36,921 nucleotides of DNA from Clostridiales bacterium. Its GTDB lineage: Bacteria; Bacillota; Clostridia; Oscillospirales; Oscillospiraceae. The position numbers were made by a program, and so were the translations under genes. The stretch is from assembly GCA_003150355.1 (NCBI GenBank), contig QAMJ01000010.1, positions 1-36,921 of the forward strand. Direction: 5' to 3'. The notes beneath the pieces were generated by a model. That model made no database searches and was not told the DNA's origin. It was given only the letters and a program-made list of their open reading frames with translations. Shown piece by piece: positions 6,184 to 14,879 of the stretch; position 1 is the stretch's first letter, and each line of letters begins with the position of its first letter.

Positions 6184-7155
6184 ATGTGCACAGCTGCGAC
6201 ATATCTGACGAAGGACTTTTATTTCGGACGAAACCTTGACTATGAATTTCCCTACGGAGAGAGCGTTACCATCACGCCGCGCGGGTATTCCTTTGACCTG
6301 CGCCGCGGGGAGAAGTTCAAAAACCGCTATGCGATCATCGGCATGGCCCATGTGCAGGACGGCTACCCGCTCTACTATGACGCGGTGAACGAAAAGGGTC
6401 TCTGCATCGCGGGACTGAACTTCGTCGGCAACGCGAAGTATCATACGCCGGTAAACGGCAAGGATAATATCACGCAGTTTGAGCTGATACCGTGGCTGCT
6501 CGGCAGCTGCGCCGGTATTGCGGAGGCGCGCACGATGCTTGAGCGGCTGAACGTCACGGATATCCCATTTTCCGCCGGGATGCCGCTTGCCCAGCTGCAC
6601 TGGCTCATCGCCGACAGAAACGGCTGCATCACGCTCGAATCCACGCAGGACGGCCTGCATATATACGATAACCCGGTCGGCGTGCTGACGAACAACCCGT
6701 CGTTCCCGATGCAGCTATTCAGCCTCAACAACTACGTGAACGTCTCAGCCAAGCCGCCGGTGAACCGCTTCTCGGCGCTGCCGCTCGATACCTACAGCCG
6801 CGGCATGGGCGGTATCGGCCTGCCGGGAGACCTGTCCTCGCAGTCGCGCTTTGTGCGCGCCGCGTTCACAAAGCTCAACTCCGTCTCCGGGGACAGCGAG
6901 AACGAGAGCGTGAGCCAGTTTTTCCACATCCTCGGCTCCGTTGAGCAGCAGCGCGGCTGCTGCGAGCTTGAGAGCGGCAAGTATGAGATAACGCTCTATT
7001 CAAGCTGCTGCAACGCGGACAGGGGCATCTATTATTACACCACCTATAACAACAGCTGCATCACCGCCGTTGACATGCACCGCGAAAACCTCGACGGCAG
7101 CGCGCTCATAAGCTACCCGCTTACAGATGAGCAGCAGATCAATTGGATGAATTGA
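6184..7155 (+). CDS. bsh: Bile salt hydrolase (choloylglycine hydrolase family)
   Basis: Hydrolyses the amide of glycine- or taurine-conjugated bile acids; an Ntn hydrolase that exposes Cys2 after loss of Met1. In 323 residues all active-site positions are visible: Cys2, Arg16 and Asp19 (GRNLDYE), Asn79 (AGLNF), TNNP at 169-172 and Arg222 (SSQSRF). The GMGGIGLPGDLSSQSRF stretch is the signature separating true bile salt hydrolases of Gram-positive gut bacteria from penicillin V acylases. There is no signal peptide, so the enzyme is cytoplasmic. A lipoprotein gene follows after 13 nt. Taurine/glycine preference cannot be predicted here. Confidence 0.93.
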   Translation: MCTAATYLTKDFYFGRNLDYEFPYGESVTITPRGYSFDLRRGEKFKNRYAIIGMAHVQDGYPLYYDAVNEKGLCIAGLNFVGNAKYHTPVNGKDNITQFELIPWLLGSCAGIAEARTMLERLNVTDIPFSAGMPLAQLHWLIADRNGCITLESTQDGLHIYDNPVGVLTNNPSFPMQLFSLNNYVNVSAKPPVNRFSALPLDTYSRGMGGIGLPGDLSSQSRFVRAAFTKLNSVSGDSENESVSQFFHILGSVEQQRGCCELESGKYEITLYSSCCNADRGIYYYTTYNNSCITAVDMHRENLDGSALISYPLTDEQQINWMN

Positions 7156-7168
7156 GGGAGAAGACAAA

Positions 7169-7828
7169 ATGAAAAAGCTTATATCTATCATTCTCTGCGC
7201 GGCGTTGGCGCTTGCCGCGCTGACCGCCTGCGGGAGCACTGCGGCGCCGACTCCCACGGCAGAGCCGGTGCAGACCGCCGAGCCTACGCCCGAACCCACA
7301 CCGGAGCCGACAGCTGAACCGGCACCGACTCCGACGCCGGAACCTACGCCAGAGCCCGTGACCGACCCGCTGGTGATGTACAAGGACATCCTTGACGTGT
7401 ACGCGCAGGCGCTGACGAACAACTACGGCGGCGAGGAGCTTATAGGCAGCGAGATAAGCCTGCTCAATATGTACTGCTACGAGGGCAATGCGCTCGACAA
7501 CGTCGGCTACATTTTCCTTGACCTCGACGGGGACGGCACGATGGAGCTGTTCATCGGCGCAATCGGCGGGGACGAATTTGTTGCCAACGCCGTTTTTGAC
7601 TTCTACACCTATCAGGATGGTCACCCCGTGCTGCTGCTCGATTCCATGGAGCGCGCCCGCTGCTACATCTGCGATGACAACACCCTCGTCATCGACGGGG
7701 CGAACAGCGCGTTCAACACCGAATACAGCTGCTACAGCTACGCGAACGGAACGCTGACCGAGATAGAGCCGGTCGAGTCCGCGTACCAGCAGCTCGACTA
7801 CACGCCGTTTTCACAGTACGGCGCGTGA
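7169..7828 (+). CDS. Putative lipoprotein with Pro/Thr/Glu-rich linker
   Basis: A signal peptide with lipobox LTAC (modified cysteine at residue 21) is followed by a linker of about 40 residues built of TPEP/AEP units, then a globular domain of about 150 residues. The domain contains FLDLDGDGTMELFIG, an FG-GAP/EF-hand-like Asp-rich loop likely to bind Ca2+, common in clostridial surface lipoproteins. It is exported and held on the outer face of the membrane. Only 13 nt separate it from bsh, so the two are probably co-expressed; a functional link to bile acids is possible but unproven. Confidence 0.8.
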   Translation: MKKLISIILCAALALAALTACGSTAAPTPTAEPVQTAEPTPEPTPEPTAEPAPTPTPEPTPEPVTDPLVMYKDILDVYAQALTNNYGGEELIGSEISLLNMYCYEGNALDNVGYIFLDLDGDGTMELFIGAIGGDEFVANAVFDFYTYQDGHPVLLLDSMERARCYICDDNTLVIDGANSAFNTEYSCYSYANGTLTEIEPVESAYQQLDYTPFSQYGA

Positions 7829-7848
7829 CCAAATACGCCTGAAAATAT

Positions 7849-7874
7849 CGCCGGTCTGAATTATCAGACCGGCG
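7849..7874. terminator. Terminator of the bsh operon
   Basis: CGCCGGTCTGA and TCAGACCGGCG form a perfect 11-bp stem with a 4-nt loop, followed by a moderately T-rich stretch. It lies between convergent genes and may act on both. Confidence 0.75.
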
Positions 7875-7893
7875 GTTGCTTATCTGTTTCTTC

Positions 7894-8682
7894 TCAGCCG
7901 AGGGCGGCAAGGAGCATGTCCCTGCCCTCTGCAAGCTTTTCCAGATCTGTCCCGGTCTGGTACTCCATGATGAAGACGCAGCTGTCAGGCAGCTGACGCA
8001 TCGACGCAAAAGTCCTGTTCCAGTCGATGTTACCCTGCCCCATCGGCAGGTGAGCGTCGCAGGTACCGTCGTTATCATGCAGGTGCAGGGCGCAGAGCCT
8101 GCCGGCAGTCCTGTCGATAACCTCGGGGATGTTCCAGCCGTTCATGTTCGCGTGCCCAACGTCGAGCAGGAGCTGCGCGCAGGGGTCGATCCCATCGAGC
8201 GCATGGATGAACTCCTCCTGAGTGAACAGAGTCGCAGCGGGGCCGCCGATATTTTCAAAGGCGAGGGTTATACCCGCGGGCTTTGCCAAAGCGATAAGCT
8301 CATCAAGCAGCTGGTACGCATGATCCTTTGCCCGGTTCAGGCTGAAGAAAGAATCACGGTCATAGTATCCGGGGTGATAGACCATCTGCTTTATGCCCAT
8401 GTCAACGCAAAATTCCAGCGTCTTCTTGTTCAGAAATGACGCGGCCTCACGCAGAGCCAGCAGCGGCGCGGCGGGGTTGACATCCCATGCGGGAGGATGC
8501 GCGCTCATGGGGACGTTTATACCCTTGAGCATCTTGACCTGCGCTGCCCAGCCGTTTTGATCGTGCTCCCATGCGTCACCGTCCATCATAAGCTCGACCT
8601 CGGGCACGATGGAAGACAGCCGCCGGACATTTTCGAGCGGCGGATTGCAGAACAGAATAAACTCGGACGCCGAAATTCTCAT
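7894..8682 (-). CDS. Sugar phosphate isomerase/epimerase-like TIM barrel
   Basis: A 262-residue xylose-isomerase-like TIM barrel (AP endonuclease 2 superfamily). Metal-binding positions are recognisable: His in VYHPGYYD, Glu in AFENIGG, Asp and His in LLDVGHANM, His in ALHLHDND and the terminal Glu in IMEYQ. Members isomerise or epimerise sugars and inositols, or act on other small substrates; the substrate cannot be assigned. The start ATG 8682 (MRISASEF) is chosen over a longer frame because TAGGAGC lies just before it and the upstream extension runs into the permease terminator. It is preceded by an amino acid permease gene but separated from it by a terminator. Confidence 0.85.
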   Translation of the reverse strand: MRISASEFILFCNPPLENVRRLSSIVPEVELMMDGDAWEHDQNGWAAQVKMLKGINVPMSAHPPAWDVNPAAPLLALREAASFLNKKTLEFCVDMGIKQMVYHPGYYDRDSFFSLNRAKDHAYQLLDELIALAKPAGITLAFENIGGPAATLFTQEEFIHALDGIDPCAQLLLDVGHANMNGWNIPEVIDRTAGRLCALHLHDNDGTCDAHLPMGQGNIDWNRTFASMRQLPDSCVFIMEYQTGTDLEKLAEGRDMLLAALG

Positions 8683-8708
8683 AAAATTGCTCCTAAATTT
8701 TAATTCTA

Positions 8709-8739
8709 AAAGGCCGCGGCATATACTGCCGCAGCCTTT
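8709..8739 (-). terminator. Terminator of the permease gene
   Basis: On the minus strand AAAGGC-GCGGCA pairs with TGCCGC-GCCTTT (one internal mismatch) and is followed by TTTTAGAATT, 20 nt after the permease stop. Confidence 0.7.
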
Positions 8740-8758
8740 ATGTTTTTGCGGATGAATA

Positions 8759-10153
8759 TTATTTCTTGGTGTTTGCGGCGGGCTCTGCGAGATATTCCTT
8801 CTTCTGCGTGAACCAGAACACAACGCCGAGGAGCGCCCAGACGATCAGGCATATCCACGACTGCTTGTACAGCGACGATGCCGTGCCGGGGATGATGAGC
8901 AGCAGCAGGAAGACGACGCCGCACAGAGCGCCAAGAATGCCGAACACTTTCATTCTGCTGTTGTTTTCGCGCTTTGCGAATTTCCACGCGGCCATGCAGA
9001 CGTAGGTGAACACGATGGAGGTACCGGCGGAGGTCATGTCGACGATCCAGCTGAGAGCGGTGCGTCCGAACCACGGTCCGATAAGAGCGATAGCGCCGAC
9101 GAAGAAGGTCGCGTTCACGGGAGCGCCGGTGACGGCGGTGCGCTTGGCGAAGAACTTGGGCAGAGCCTTTCTGTTGGCCATAGCGGCGAGCAGACGGGTG
9201 GAGGCGATGAAGAAGCCGTTTATTGCGGAGAGCACCGCGCAGGCCATGGCGAAGCCGAGAATGTAAAGACCCGGTTTGCCGAGCGCCGTTTCGACAGCGG
9301 AGCCGGTCGCCCAGAACGGATTGGAGTTGAGGTACTCAGCCCAGGAGGCGTAGCCCTCCTGGCGCACGATGGCGGTGGTGAGAGTGGTGCAGGAGTACAT
9401 GACCCATGCGGAGATTATCGTCATGACCATGAGAGCCTTAGTCTTGGACTGGTCGAACTCAAATTCCTCGCACACCTGGGGGATAACGTCAAAGCCGACG
9501 AACGCCCACGGAGCCATCGAGAGAATGACGCCTATGCCGGACATGACGCTCTCGCCCTTGCTGCCCTCAAACAGAGGCTTCATGTAGCTGAAGTCAGCCT
9601 TGCCGGTCGCGATGATGACTATCGGGAAGACGAAGATGATCATGGTCTGCGCTATAGCAAGGAAGGTCTGGGAGACGAAAGCCACCTTGACGGCTTTGAT
9701 ATTGATGAACATGAAGATGCAGACGATGGCCATAGTGAGGATAATCTCACCGAGGTAAACATCGAAGCCACCGATGTTCCAGAGCTCCACGGACTGGAGG
9801 ATCGTGCCGGGGAAGACATAGCGGGTGATAAGACCGATCGCGGTGCCGTTGAGCGGGATGAACGAAATGTATGCCAGGATGAGCCACCAGCCGCAGATGA
9901 AAGCGTGTCTCTTGCCGAACGCCTGCGTGGCATACTCAAATTCGCCGCCCTCGACGGGGTACTTTCTTATAAGGTAACCATAGCTCTGGGCAATGACCCA
10001 AGCCATGACAGCTGCGAGGAACAGTCCGATAACGGTGCCTATCGGGCCGGCGGAGGGAAGGAACGAGTTGCCCGGCATTACGAAACAGCCCCAGCCGATT
10101 ATGGAGCCTACCGCAACTGCCAGAACATCTATCTTGCGCATTTGCTTTTTCAT
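8759..10153 (-). CDS. APC-superfamily amino acid permease
   Basis: A 464-residue integral membrane protein with about 12 hydrophobic segments. The first helix carries GSIIGWGCFVMPG, the unwound substrate-binding segment of amino acid/polyamine/organocation transporters, and helix 6 contains WAFVGFDVIPQ, the second signature. It most likely exchanges or imports an amino acid or amine with protons, but the substrate is not predictable. GAGGGG precedes ATG 10153, and a good promoter lies upstream. It stands alone, facing the same way as the polyamine transporter operon. Confidence 0.9.
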   Translation of the reverse strand: MKKQMRKIDVLAVAVGSIIGWGCFVMPGNSFLPSAGPIGTVIGLFLAAVMAWVIAQSYGYLIRKYPVEGGEFEYATQAFGKRHAFICGWWLILAYISFIPLNGTAIGLITRYVFPGTILQSVELWNIGGFDVYLGEIILTMAIVCIFMFINIKAVKVAFVSQTFLAIAQTMIIFVFPIVIIATGKADFSYMKPLFEGSKGESVMSGIGVILSMAPWAFVGFDVIPQVCEEFEFDQSKTKALMVMTIISAWVMYSCTTLTTAIVRQEGYASWAEYLNSNPFWATGSAVETALGKPGLYILGFAMACAVLSAINGFFIASTRLLAAMANRKALPKFFAKRTAVTGAPVNATFFVGAIALIGPWFGRTALSWIVDMTSAGTSIVFTYVCMAAWKFAKRENNSRMKVFGILGALCGVVFLLLLIIPGTASSLYKQSWICLIVWALLGVVFWFTQKKEYLAEPAANTKK

Positions 10154-10205
10154 TGTAACCCCTCTTTTTTCAGTTAGAATCGATTTCGTGCACGACTGTG
10201 GTTAT

Positions 10206-10234
10206 ATATTAAGTTCTCGTTTTCCATTTTTCAA
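10206..10234 (-). promoter_or_regulatory. Promoter of the amino acid permease
   Basis: Minus-strand TTGAAA (10229-10234), 17-nt spacer, TAATAT (10206-10211), 52 nt before the start codon. Confidence 0.7.
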
Positions 10235-10476
10235 TAAATTATTATTGGGGCGTTTTGAGCAGACACGCACATACTTGGCGATTTTTGCGCGTGACGCTCA
10301 TTTTTGGCACCGGTACTGCGCGATCCTTTGTGTGATGTTTGTAAATCGAGGGGAAAATTTTTACAGTCGGGGTCATTGCAAATGCACCTGGAAAGTGACA
10401 TAAAAATAGCAAACATGTCAAATGAATGCTCAGTGTCGCAAAAATAATTCTGTTTCGTGCTTTCAGCGCATATGAA
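10235..10476. other. Intergenic region without recognised gene
   Basis: About 240 nt, AT-richer than its surroundings, between the permease promoter and the potCD terminator. I see no convincing coding frame, structured RNA or operator. Short open frames here lack ribosome binding sites. Confidence 0.6.
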
Positions 10477-10506
10477 AAAGCCGCAGCGGCCTAACGCTGC
10501 GGCTTT
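10477..10506 (-). terminator. Terminator of the potABCD operon
   Basis: AAAGCCGCAGCG and CGCTGCGGCTTT form a perfect 12-bp stem around a 6-nt loop; on the minus strand it is followed by TTTTTC, 12 nt after the potCD stop. Confidence 0.9.
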
Positions 10507-10518
10507 AATGGTTTATGC

Positions 10519-12468
10519 TTAGTTGATCTTCAGCGTCTCCCAGAGGGTATTGACGTAGTCGAGCATATCCGCGTCGAGACTGCGGTAGGCGTAGGCGCCG
10601 TACATGGCGTTGAAGTCTATATCGGGATAGAGGATGGCCATGGTGTCCTCGCCCATCTCCTCGATGTAGCCCTCGTCCTCATAGACAAGGGAGTTCGGGG
10701 AGGCGTAGTAGATGTACTCGGCGTTTGCGATGGCGGGCTCGGGGGAGAGCATGTAGTTGATAAATATCTCGGCAAGCTCCTTGTTCTGACAGCAGGACGG
10801 GATGCACATCGCGTCGATGAAGTAGTTCGTCGCGTCGGGGTAGTAGAACTGGAGGTCAACATTATCCGCCTGAGCGTCGACCATCGTGAAATAGTCGCCC
10901 GCGTAGTAGGCGGCTATGGCGGCCTCGCCGGACTCCATCATGTTATAGACCTCGTCCATGACATAGCTCTTCACAAGGGGAGCCTGCTTCTTGAGCGCGT
11001 CGAGCGCGGTGTCCCACTGGCTGTGGTCGGTGCTGTTGACGTCAAGGCCGAGCATATACTGCGCGGTCGCGAATGCGTCGCGGGAGTTGTTGAACTGGAG
11101 GATATCGCCCTTGTACTTGTCGTTCCACATGAGCTCCCAGCCGTGGGCGTCCTCCTCGTCTACGCGGTTTGCGTCGTATATAACGCCGATGACGCCGTAG
11201 GTGTAGGGAACACTGTACATATCGTCCGGGTCATAGTACAGGCCATGGAAGCCCTCATTGATGTACTGGTAGTTCGGGATGTTGTCAAAGTCCAGCGGCA
11301 GGAGCATGTCGTTTTCGCGCATGCGGGCTATCATGTAATCCGACGGTATGACGACATCGAAGCTCACAGCGCCCGAGGAGAGCTTTGCGAACATGTCCTC
11401 ATTGCTGGCGTAGGTGGTGTAGTTCACCTTGACCTTGACGCCGTAGGTCTCGTAATAATATTCCTCGAAGGCCTTTATGGTGTCAAGAGTATCGTCGGAG
11501 CCGTCGGAGATGTACTCGCCCCAGTTGTAGACGTTCAGCGTCAGGGTGTTGCCGCCGGAGAGGACGATAACCGCGATCATGCCGATGAGCAGCGCACCGC
11601 CGATGACGCCCGCGATGACGCGGTCAGTACGGGTGCGCTCGCGCCTTTTCTTCGCGGCCTTGGCTTTGGCGGGCTTTGCGGTCTTGGGCTTGTCGCTGTC
11701 AATGAGGTTCGTCATAATGAGAAGCGCGAGGATGACGAAGAAGATGATCGTCGCAAGAGCGTACATCTTCGGCGTGACGGTCTTTTTCGTCATGTTATAG
11801 ATGCGGATCGGCAGTGTCTGGAAGCCGTTGCCGGAGGTGAAGTAGCTGATGACAAAGTCGTCCAGCGAGAGGGTGAAGGCCATGATGAGACCGGTCACGA
11901 CGCCGGGCATGATCTCGGGTATCTCGACCTTCATAAACGCGCGCAGCGGCGTACAGCCGAGATCCATCGCTGCTTCGGGCAGCGAGCGGTCCATCTGCTG
12001 GAGCTTCGGCAGTACCTGTAAAATGACATAGGGCAGGCAGAAGGTCACGTGAGCGATGAGCATGGTGGCAAAATTCAGGCTCGTCGCCGCGCCGAAAAGG
12101 CGGCCGACGAACACGAACATCAGCATGAGCGAGATACCGGTGATGATATCGGGGTTCACCATGGGGATGTTCGTCACAGTGTCCATCGCAGTGCGAAGCG
12201 CGCGATTGCGCAGCTTGTTTATCCCGACTGCGGCAGCGGTGCCCATGACGGTGGAGATAAGGGCAGCGGAGGCCGCGAGGATAAGGGTGTTGCGCACGGC
12301 ACCGAGGGTCTCCGCATCGCGGAAGAGCTCGCGGTACCAGTTGAGCGAGAAGCCGGAGAACACGGAAAGGCTCTTCGCCTCGTTGAAGGAGAACACGAGC
12401 AGGATCGCGATAGGCGCGAAAAGGAAGATCATAATGATCGCGGTATATACCTTTGCGGCAGGTTTCAT
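10519..12468 (-). CDS. potCD: Polyamine ABC transporter permease fused to substrate-binding protein (PotC-PotD)
   Basis: A 649-residue fusion. Residues 1-260 are a PotC-type permease with six membrane segments and the EAA loop (EAAMDLGCTPLRAFMKVEIP, 165-184) that docks on the ATPase. A strongly basic cytoplasmic linker (about 258-283, Lys/Ala/Arg-rich) leads to an added membrane helix (284-304), which carries a PotD-type spermidine/putrescine-binding domain (LNVYNWGEYISDGSDDTLDT to the end) on the outer face. The binding domain thus has no lipobox and is held permanently on the permease. AAGGAGGGG overlaps the potB end and precedes ATG 12468. With PotA and PotB it forms one importer; polyamine specificity is by family similarity, and other cations are possible. 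Confidence 0.92.
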   Translation of the reverse strand: MKPAAKVYTAIIMIFLFAPIAILLVFSFNEAKSLSVFSGFSLNWYRELFRDAETLGAVRNTLILAASAALISTVMGTAAAVGINKLRNRALRTAMDTVTNIPMVNPDIITGISLMLMFVFVGRLFGAATSLNFATMLIAHVTFCLPYVILQVLPKLQQMDRSLPEAAMDLGCTPLRAFMKVEIPEIMPGVVTGLIMAFTLSLDDFVISYFTSGNGFQTLPIRIYNMTKKTVTPKMYALATIIFFVILALLIMTNLIDSDKPKTAKPAKAKAAKKRRERTRTDRVIAGVIGGALLIGMIAVIVLSGGNTLTLNVYNWGEYISDGSDDTLDTIKAFEEYYYETYGVKVKVNYTTYASNEDMFAKLSSGAVSFDVVIPSDYMIARMRENDMLLPLDFDNIPNYQYINEGFHGLYYDPDDMYSVPYTYGVIGVIYDANRVDEEDAHGWELMWNDKYKGDILQFNNSRDAFATAQYMLGLDVNSTDHSQWDTALDALKKQAPLVKSYVMDEVYNMMESGEAAIAAYYAGDYFTMVDAQADNVDLQFYYPDATNYFIDAMCIPSCCQNKELAEIFINYMLSPEPAIANAEYIYYASPNSLVYEDEGYIEEMGEDTMAILYPDIDFNAMYGAYAYRSLDADMLDYVNTLWETLKIN

Positions 12469-12481
12469 TTTGCTCCCCTCC

Positions 12482-13351
12482 TTACGCGACTATGAGCTTA
12501 CGGTTGGCAAGGCGCTGCATGAGCGCCATGCACACCAGCAGAATTATCATCAGGATGAACGCGATCGCCGCGGCAAAGTGCAGGTTGTTCGCAACGTACT
12601 GCCCCTCGATAGCGTCGCCTATCAGATAGAACTTGCCGTTGCCGAGCTTCTGGGAAATGTAGAATGTGCTGATAGACGGGATCAGCACCATCGTGATGCC
12701 GGAGATGACGCCGGGCAGGCTCAGCGGCCAGATGACGCGGCGCAGCACGCCCGCGCCGTTGCAGCCGAGGTCGCGCGCGGCTTCGATGAGCTTCACGTCC
12801 ATCTTCGCCATGACAGAATATATAGGGATTATCATATACGGAAAATAGTCATACACCATGCCGATAACAACGGCGGCTTCGGTGCCGATGATGTGCACCG
12901 TGCCGAGGCCGAGCGCGGAGAGCAGGCCGTTAAAGATGCCGGTGTCCTGCAGGATGGTCATCCATGCGTAGGTACGGATAAGGAAGTTCATCCACATGGG
13001 GATCATGATGAGCGTGACCATTATCTTCTGCGTCCGTGCCTTGGCGCGCGCCATTATATAGGCGATGGGGTAGCCCATCAGGAGGCATATGAGCGTCGAG
13101 ATAACGGCAAGCTTCAGTGAGCGCATGAAGATCAGCAGGTAGGTGTGTACCTCCCTGACTGCTTCGCCGTCGTCGACAACGGACGTCGCAGTGAAAAAGC
13201 GCGTGACGTTCTCCGTCGTGAACCTGAAGCTTGCGTCGGTAAAGGCATAGTAGGCCACGAATATCAGCGGCACGACGATGAACAGCGCTGCCCACACCGA
13301 ATAGGGCGTCAGCGTCAGGCGCTGGATAAGGCCGCGGGTCTTTTCGTTCAT
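12482..13351 (-). CDS. potB: Polyamine ABC transporter permease PotB
   Basis: A 289-residue permease of the PotB/HisM type: six hydrophobic segments and the EAA loop (LIEAARDLGCNGAGVLRRVIWPLSLPG) that contacts PotA. It heterodimerises with the permease half of the PotC-PotD fusion. Its ATG overlaps the stop of potA by 4 nt and its stop lies 13 nt before potCD, so the three genes are translated as a tight operon. Confidence 0.92.
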   Translation of the reverse strand: MNEKTRGLIQRLTLTPYSVWAALFIVVPLIFVAYYAFTDASFRFTTENVTRFFTATSVVDDGEAVREVHTYLLIFMRSLKLAVISTLICLLMGYPIAYIMARAKARTQKIMVTLIMIPMWMNFLIRTYAWMTILQDTGIFNGLLSALGLGTVHIIGTEAAVVIGMVYDYFPYMIIPIYSVMAKMDVKLIEAARDLGCNGAGVLRRVIWPLSLPGVISGITMVLIPSISTFYISQKLGNGKFYLIGDAIEGQYVANNLHFAAAIAFILMIILLVCMALMQRLANRKLIVA

Positions 13352-14466
13352 TCTTCGCTCTCGCTTTCTGCGTTGCTCAGCTCGTCAAGCTCGTTGGAGA
13401 AGGACGAGTAGTCGCCGTACATGCCGGAGTACTCGGACTTGTGCATGATGTGTATCGCGTCCGGCTCGATATACAGTCCTATATGCTCGTCGACGTCGAC
13501 AAAGTCGGTGGTCTGGATCATCCACTTGAAGCCGCCGATATCGACGATGATCTCATAGTGTACGCCGAGGAAGGTAACAGAGGTCACGACGCCGCGCAGC
13601 ATGCCCTTTTCCTCGGAAACGACGTCCACGTCCTCCGGACGCACGACGACGTCGACCGGCTCGCGCCTGCCGAAGCCCGCGTCAACGCAGTCAAAGGTGT
13701 GGCCGGAGAAAGAGACCTTTCTGTCCTCAAGCATGATGCCGTCGACGATGTTGCTCTCGCCGATGAAGTCGGCGACAAAGGCGTTGGTCGGCTCGTTGTA
13801 GATATCGATGGGCGTACCGATCTGCTGGATGCGCCCCTCGGACATGACGACGACAGTATCCGACATGGACAGCGCCTCTTCCTGATCGTGCGTGACAAAG
13901 ACGAAGGTTATCCCCGTCGCCTTCTGGATCTTCTTGAGCTCCTGCTGCATGTCCTTGCGCAGCTTGAGATCGAGCGCGGCAAGCGGCTCATCGAGAAGCA
14001 GCACCTTCGGGCGGCTGACGAGGGCGCGCGCAATGGCGACGCGCTGCTGCTGTCCGCCGGAGAGGCTCGTGACGCTGCGGTGCTCAAAGCCCTTGAGCGC
14101 GACGAGGGAGAGCATCTCCTCGACCTTTTCCTCTATCTCATCGCGGTCGACCTTCTTTTCGCGCAGCGGGAAGGCAATGTTCTCAAAAACGTTCAGGTGC
14201 GGAAACAGGGCGTAGCGCTGGAAGACGGTGTTGACATTGCGCTTGTAGGGAGGCACGTCGTTGATGTTCTCGCCCATGAAGATAATGTCGCCCTTGTCGG
14301 CCGTCTCGAAGCCGCCGATGAGGCGCAGCGTCGTGGTCTTGCCGCATCCCGAGGGACCTAAAAGCGTGAGAAACTCGTTGTCATAGATATCAAGACTGAT
14401 ATCGTCCAGCACGGTCTCCCCGTCGAAGGATTTGGTGATGTTCTTCAGCTCAATGATTTTTTTCAT
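13348..14466 (-). CDS. potA: Polyamine ABC transporter ATP-binding protein PotA
   Basis: A 372-residue ABC ATPase: Walker A GPSGCGKTT (37-45), Q-loop VFQRYALFPH, signature LSGGQQQR, Walker B LLLDEPLAALD, the H-loop VTHDQEEA, and a C-terminal TOBE domain with VVVRPEDVDVV. This arrangement is that of PotA/MalK-type importers. The start at ATG 14466 (MKKIIELKNI) is chosen over a longer frame because upstream sequence is the RNA leader and GGGAG lies before this ATG. It heads the potA-potB-potCD operon and is preceded, almost without gap, by an intrinsic terminator. Confidence 0.93.
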   Translation of the reverse strand: MKKIIELKNITKSFDGETVLDDISLDIYDNEFLTLLGPSGCGKTTTLRLIGGFETADKGDIIFMGENINDVPPYKRNVNTVFQRYALFPHLNVFENIAFPLREKKVDRDEIEEKVEEMLSLVALKGFEHRSVTSLSGGQQQRVAIARALVSRPKVLLLDEPLAALDLKLRKDMQQELKKIQKATGITFVFVTHDQEEALSMSDTVVVMSEGRIQQIGTPIDIYNEPTNAFVADFIGESNIVDGIMLEDRKVSFSGHTFDCVDAGFGRREPVDVVVRPEDVDVVSEEKGMLRGVVTSVTFLGVHYEIIVDIGGFKWMIQTTDFVDVDEHIGLYIEPDAIHIMHKSEYSGMYGDYSSFSNELDELSNAESESEE

Positions 14467-14486
14467 AGCCCCGTTCTCCCTGTCGT

Positions 14487-14526
14487 AAAAAAATAAAGGC
14501 AAGTCATGCAAAAAGCACGACTTGCC
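14487..14526 (-). terminator. Intrinsic terminator immediately before potA (attenuator)
   Basis: On the minus strand GGCAAGTC-TGC pairs with GCA-GACTTGCC (14498-14526, one internal mismatch) and is followed by TTTATTTTTTT (14487-14497). The potA ribosome binding site begins within about 10 nt of the T-run. As no separate promoter fits in between, potA must be reached by read-through, so this acts either as an attenuator or as the 3' end of an abundant small RNA with partial read-through. Confidence 0.85.
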
Positions 14527-14873
14527 TGAAAAGAGCTGTAATGATATGCGGATATGCACTGCCCCCGCGCGCGGGGACTCAGCCCAAATGGATTTGAGAG
14601 TCTATATAGCAAAGATTACTTTTACTACTCTTATTGACCATTTCACAAGTTTATGCTTTTTAGCACCGGTTTATAGTAACCAACTTATAAAACTTGAGCT
14701 CTTGGGAGCCTGCGCTCCCCACTCAATCAATAAGGCAACTAAAGTTGCCACCGCGCTCGCGGTTTATCGGCATTCGACCCGGCTGTCCGTGTGGCCTTAG
14801 CTGCTCCGGGCTTTTCCAGCCCCCGCAGCGGTCGCTATCTTGCTTCGGATAAACTCGGAATATCCAATTGAGA
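14488..14873 (-). ncRNA. Structured RNA leader of potA, possibly raiA-type or an undescribed riboswitch
   Basis: About 385 nt between a consensus promoter and an intrinsic terminator, without a coding frame. On the minus strand many complementary arms are seen: GGGCT/AGCCC; ACCGC/GCGGT; GGCAACT/AGTTGCC; a long-range closing stem CTTATTGA/TCAATAAG (14727-14734 with 14630-14637) enclosing TTGAG/CTCAA around GGGAGC/GCTCCC, and AAGTTT/AAACTT around GGTT/AACC and TGCT/AGCA; then AGAGT/ACTCT, GACTC/GAGTC and CCCCGC/GCGGGG. Such nested multibranch folding marks a real structured RNA. Its look and size recall raiA RNA, a conserved noncoding RNA of Firmicutes, but I cannot confirm this by covariance search. 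tmRNA, RNase P, SRP RNA and T-box signatures are absent. Confidence 0.7.
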
Positions 14874-14879
14874 CGACTT

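Noticed and set aside
7255..7370. Short tandem DNA repeat resembling a repeat array
   Set aside because: It encodes the Pro/Thr/Glu-rich linker of the lipoprotein; spacing follows codons and there are no spacers as in CRISPR.
14488..14873. potA leader as tmRNA, RNase P RNA, SRP RNA or T-box
   Set aside because: No tag reading frame or tRNA-like end, no conserved RNase P core GAAAGTCC, no SRP domain IV loop, and no T-box antiterminator motif could be found.
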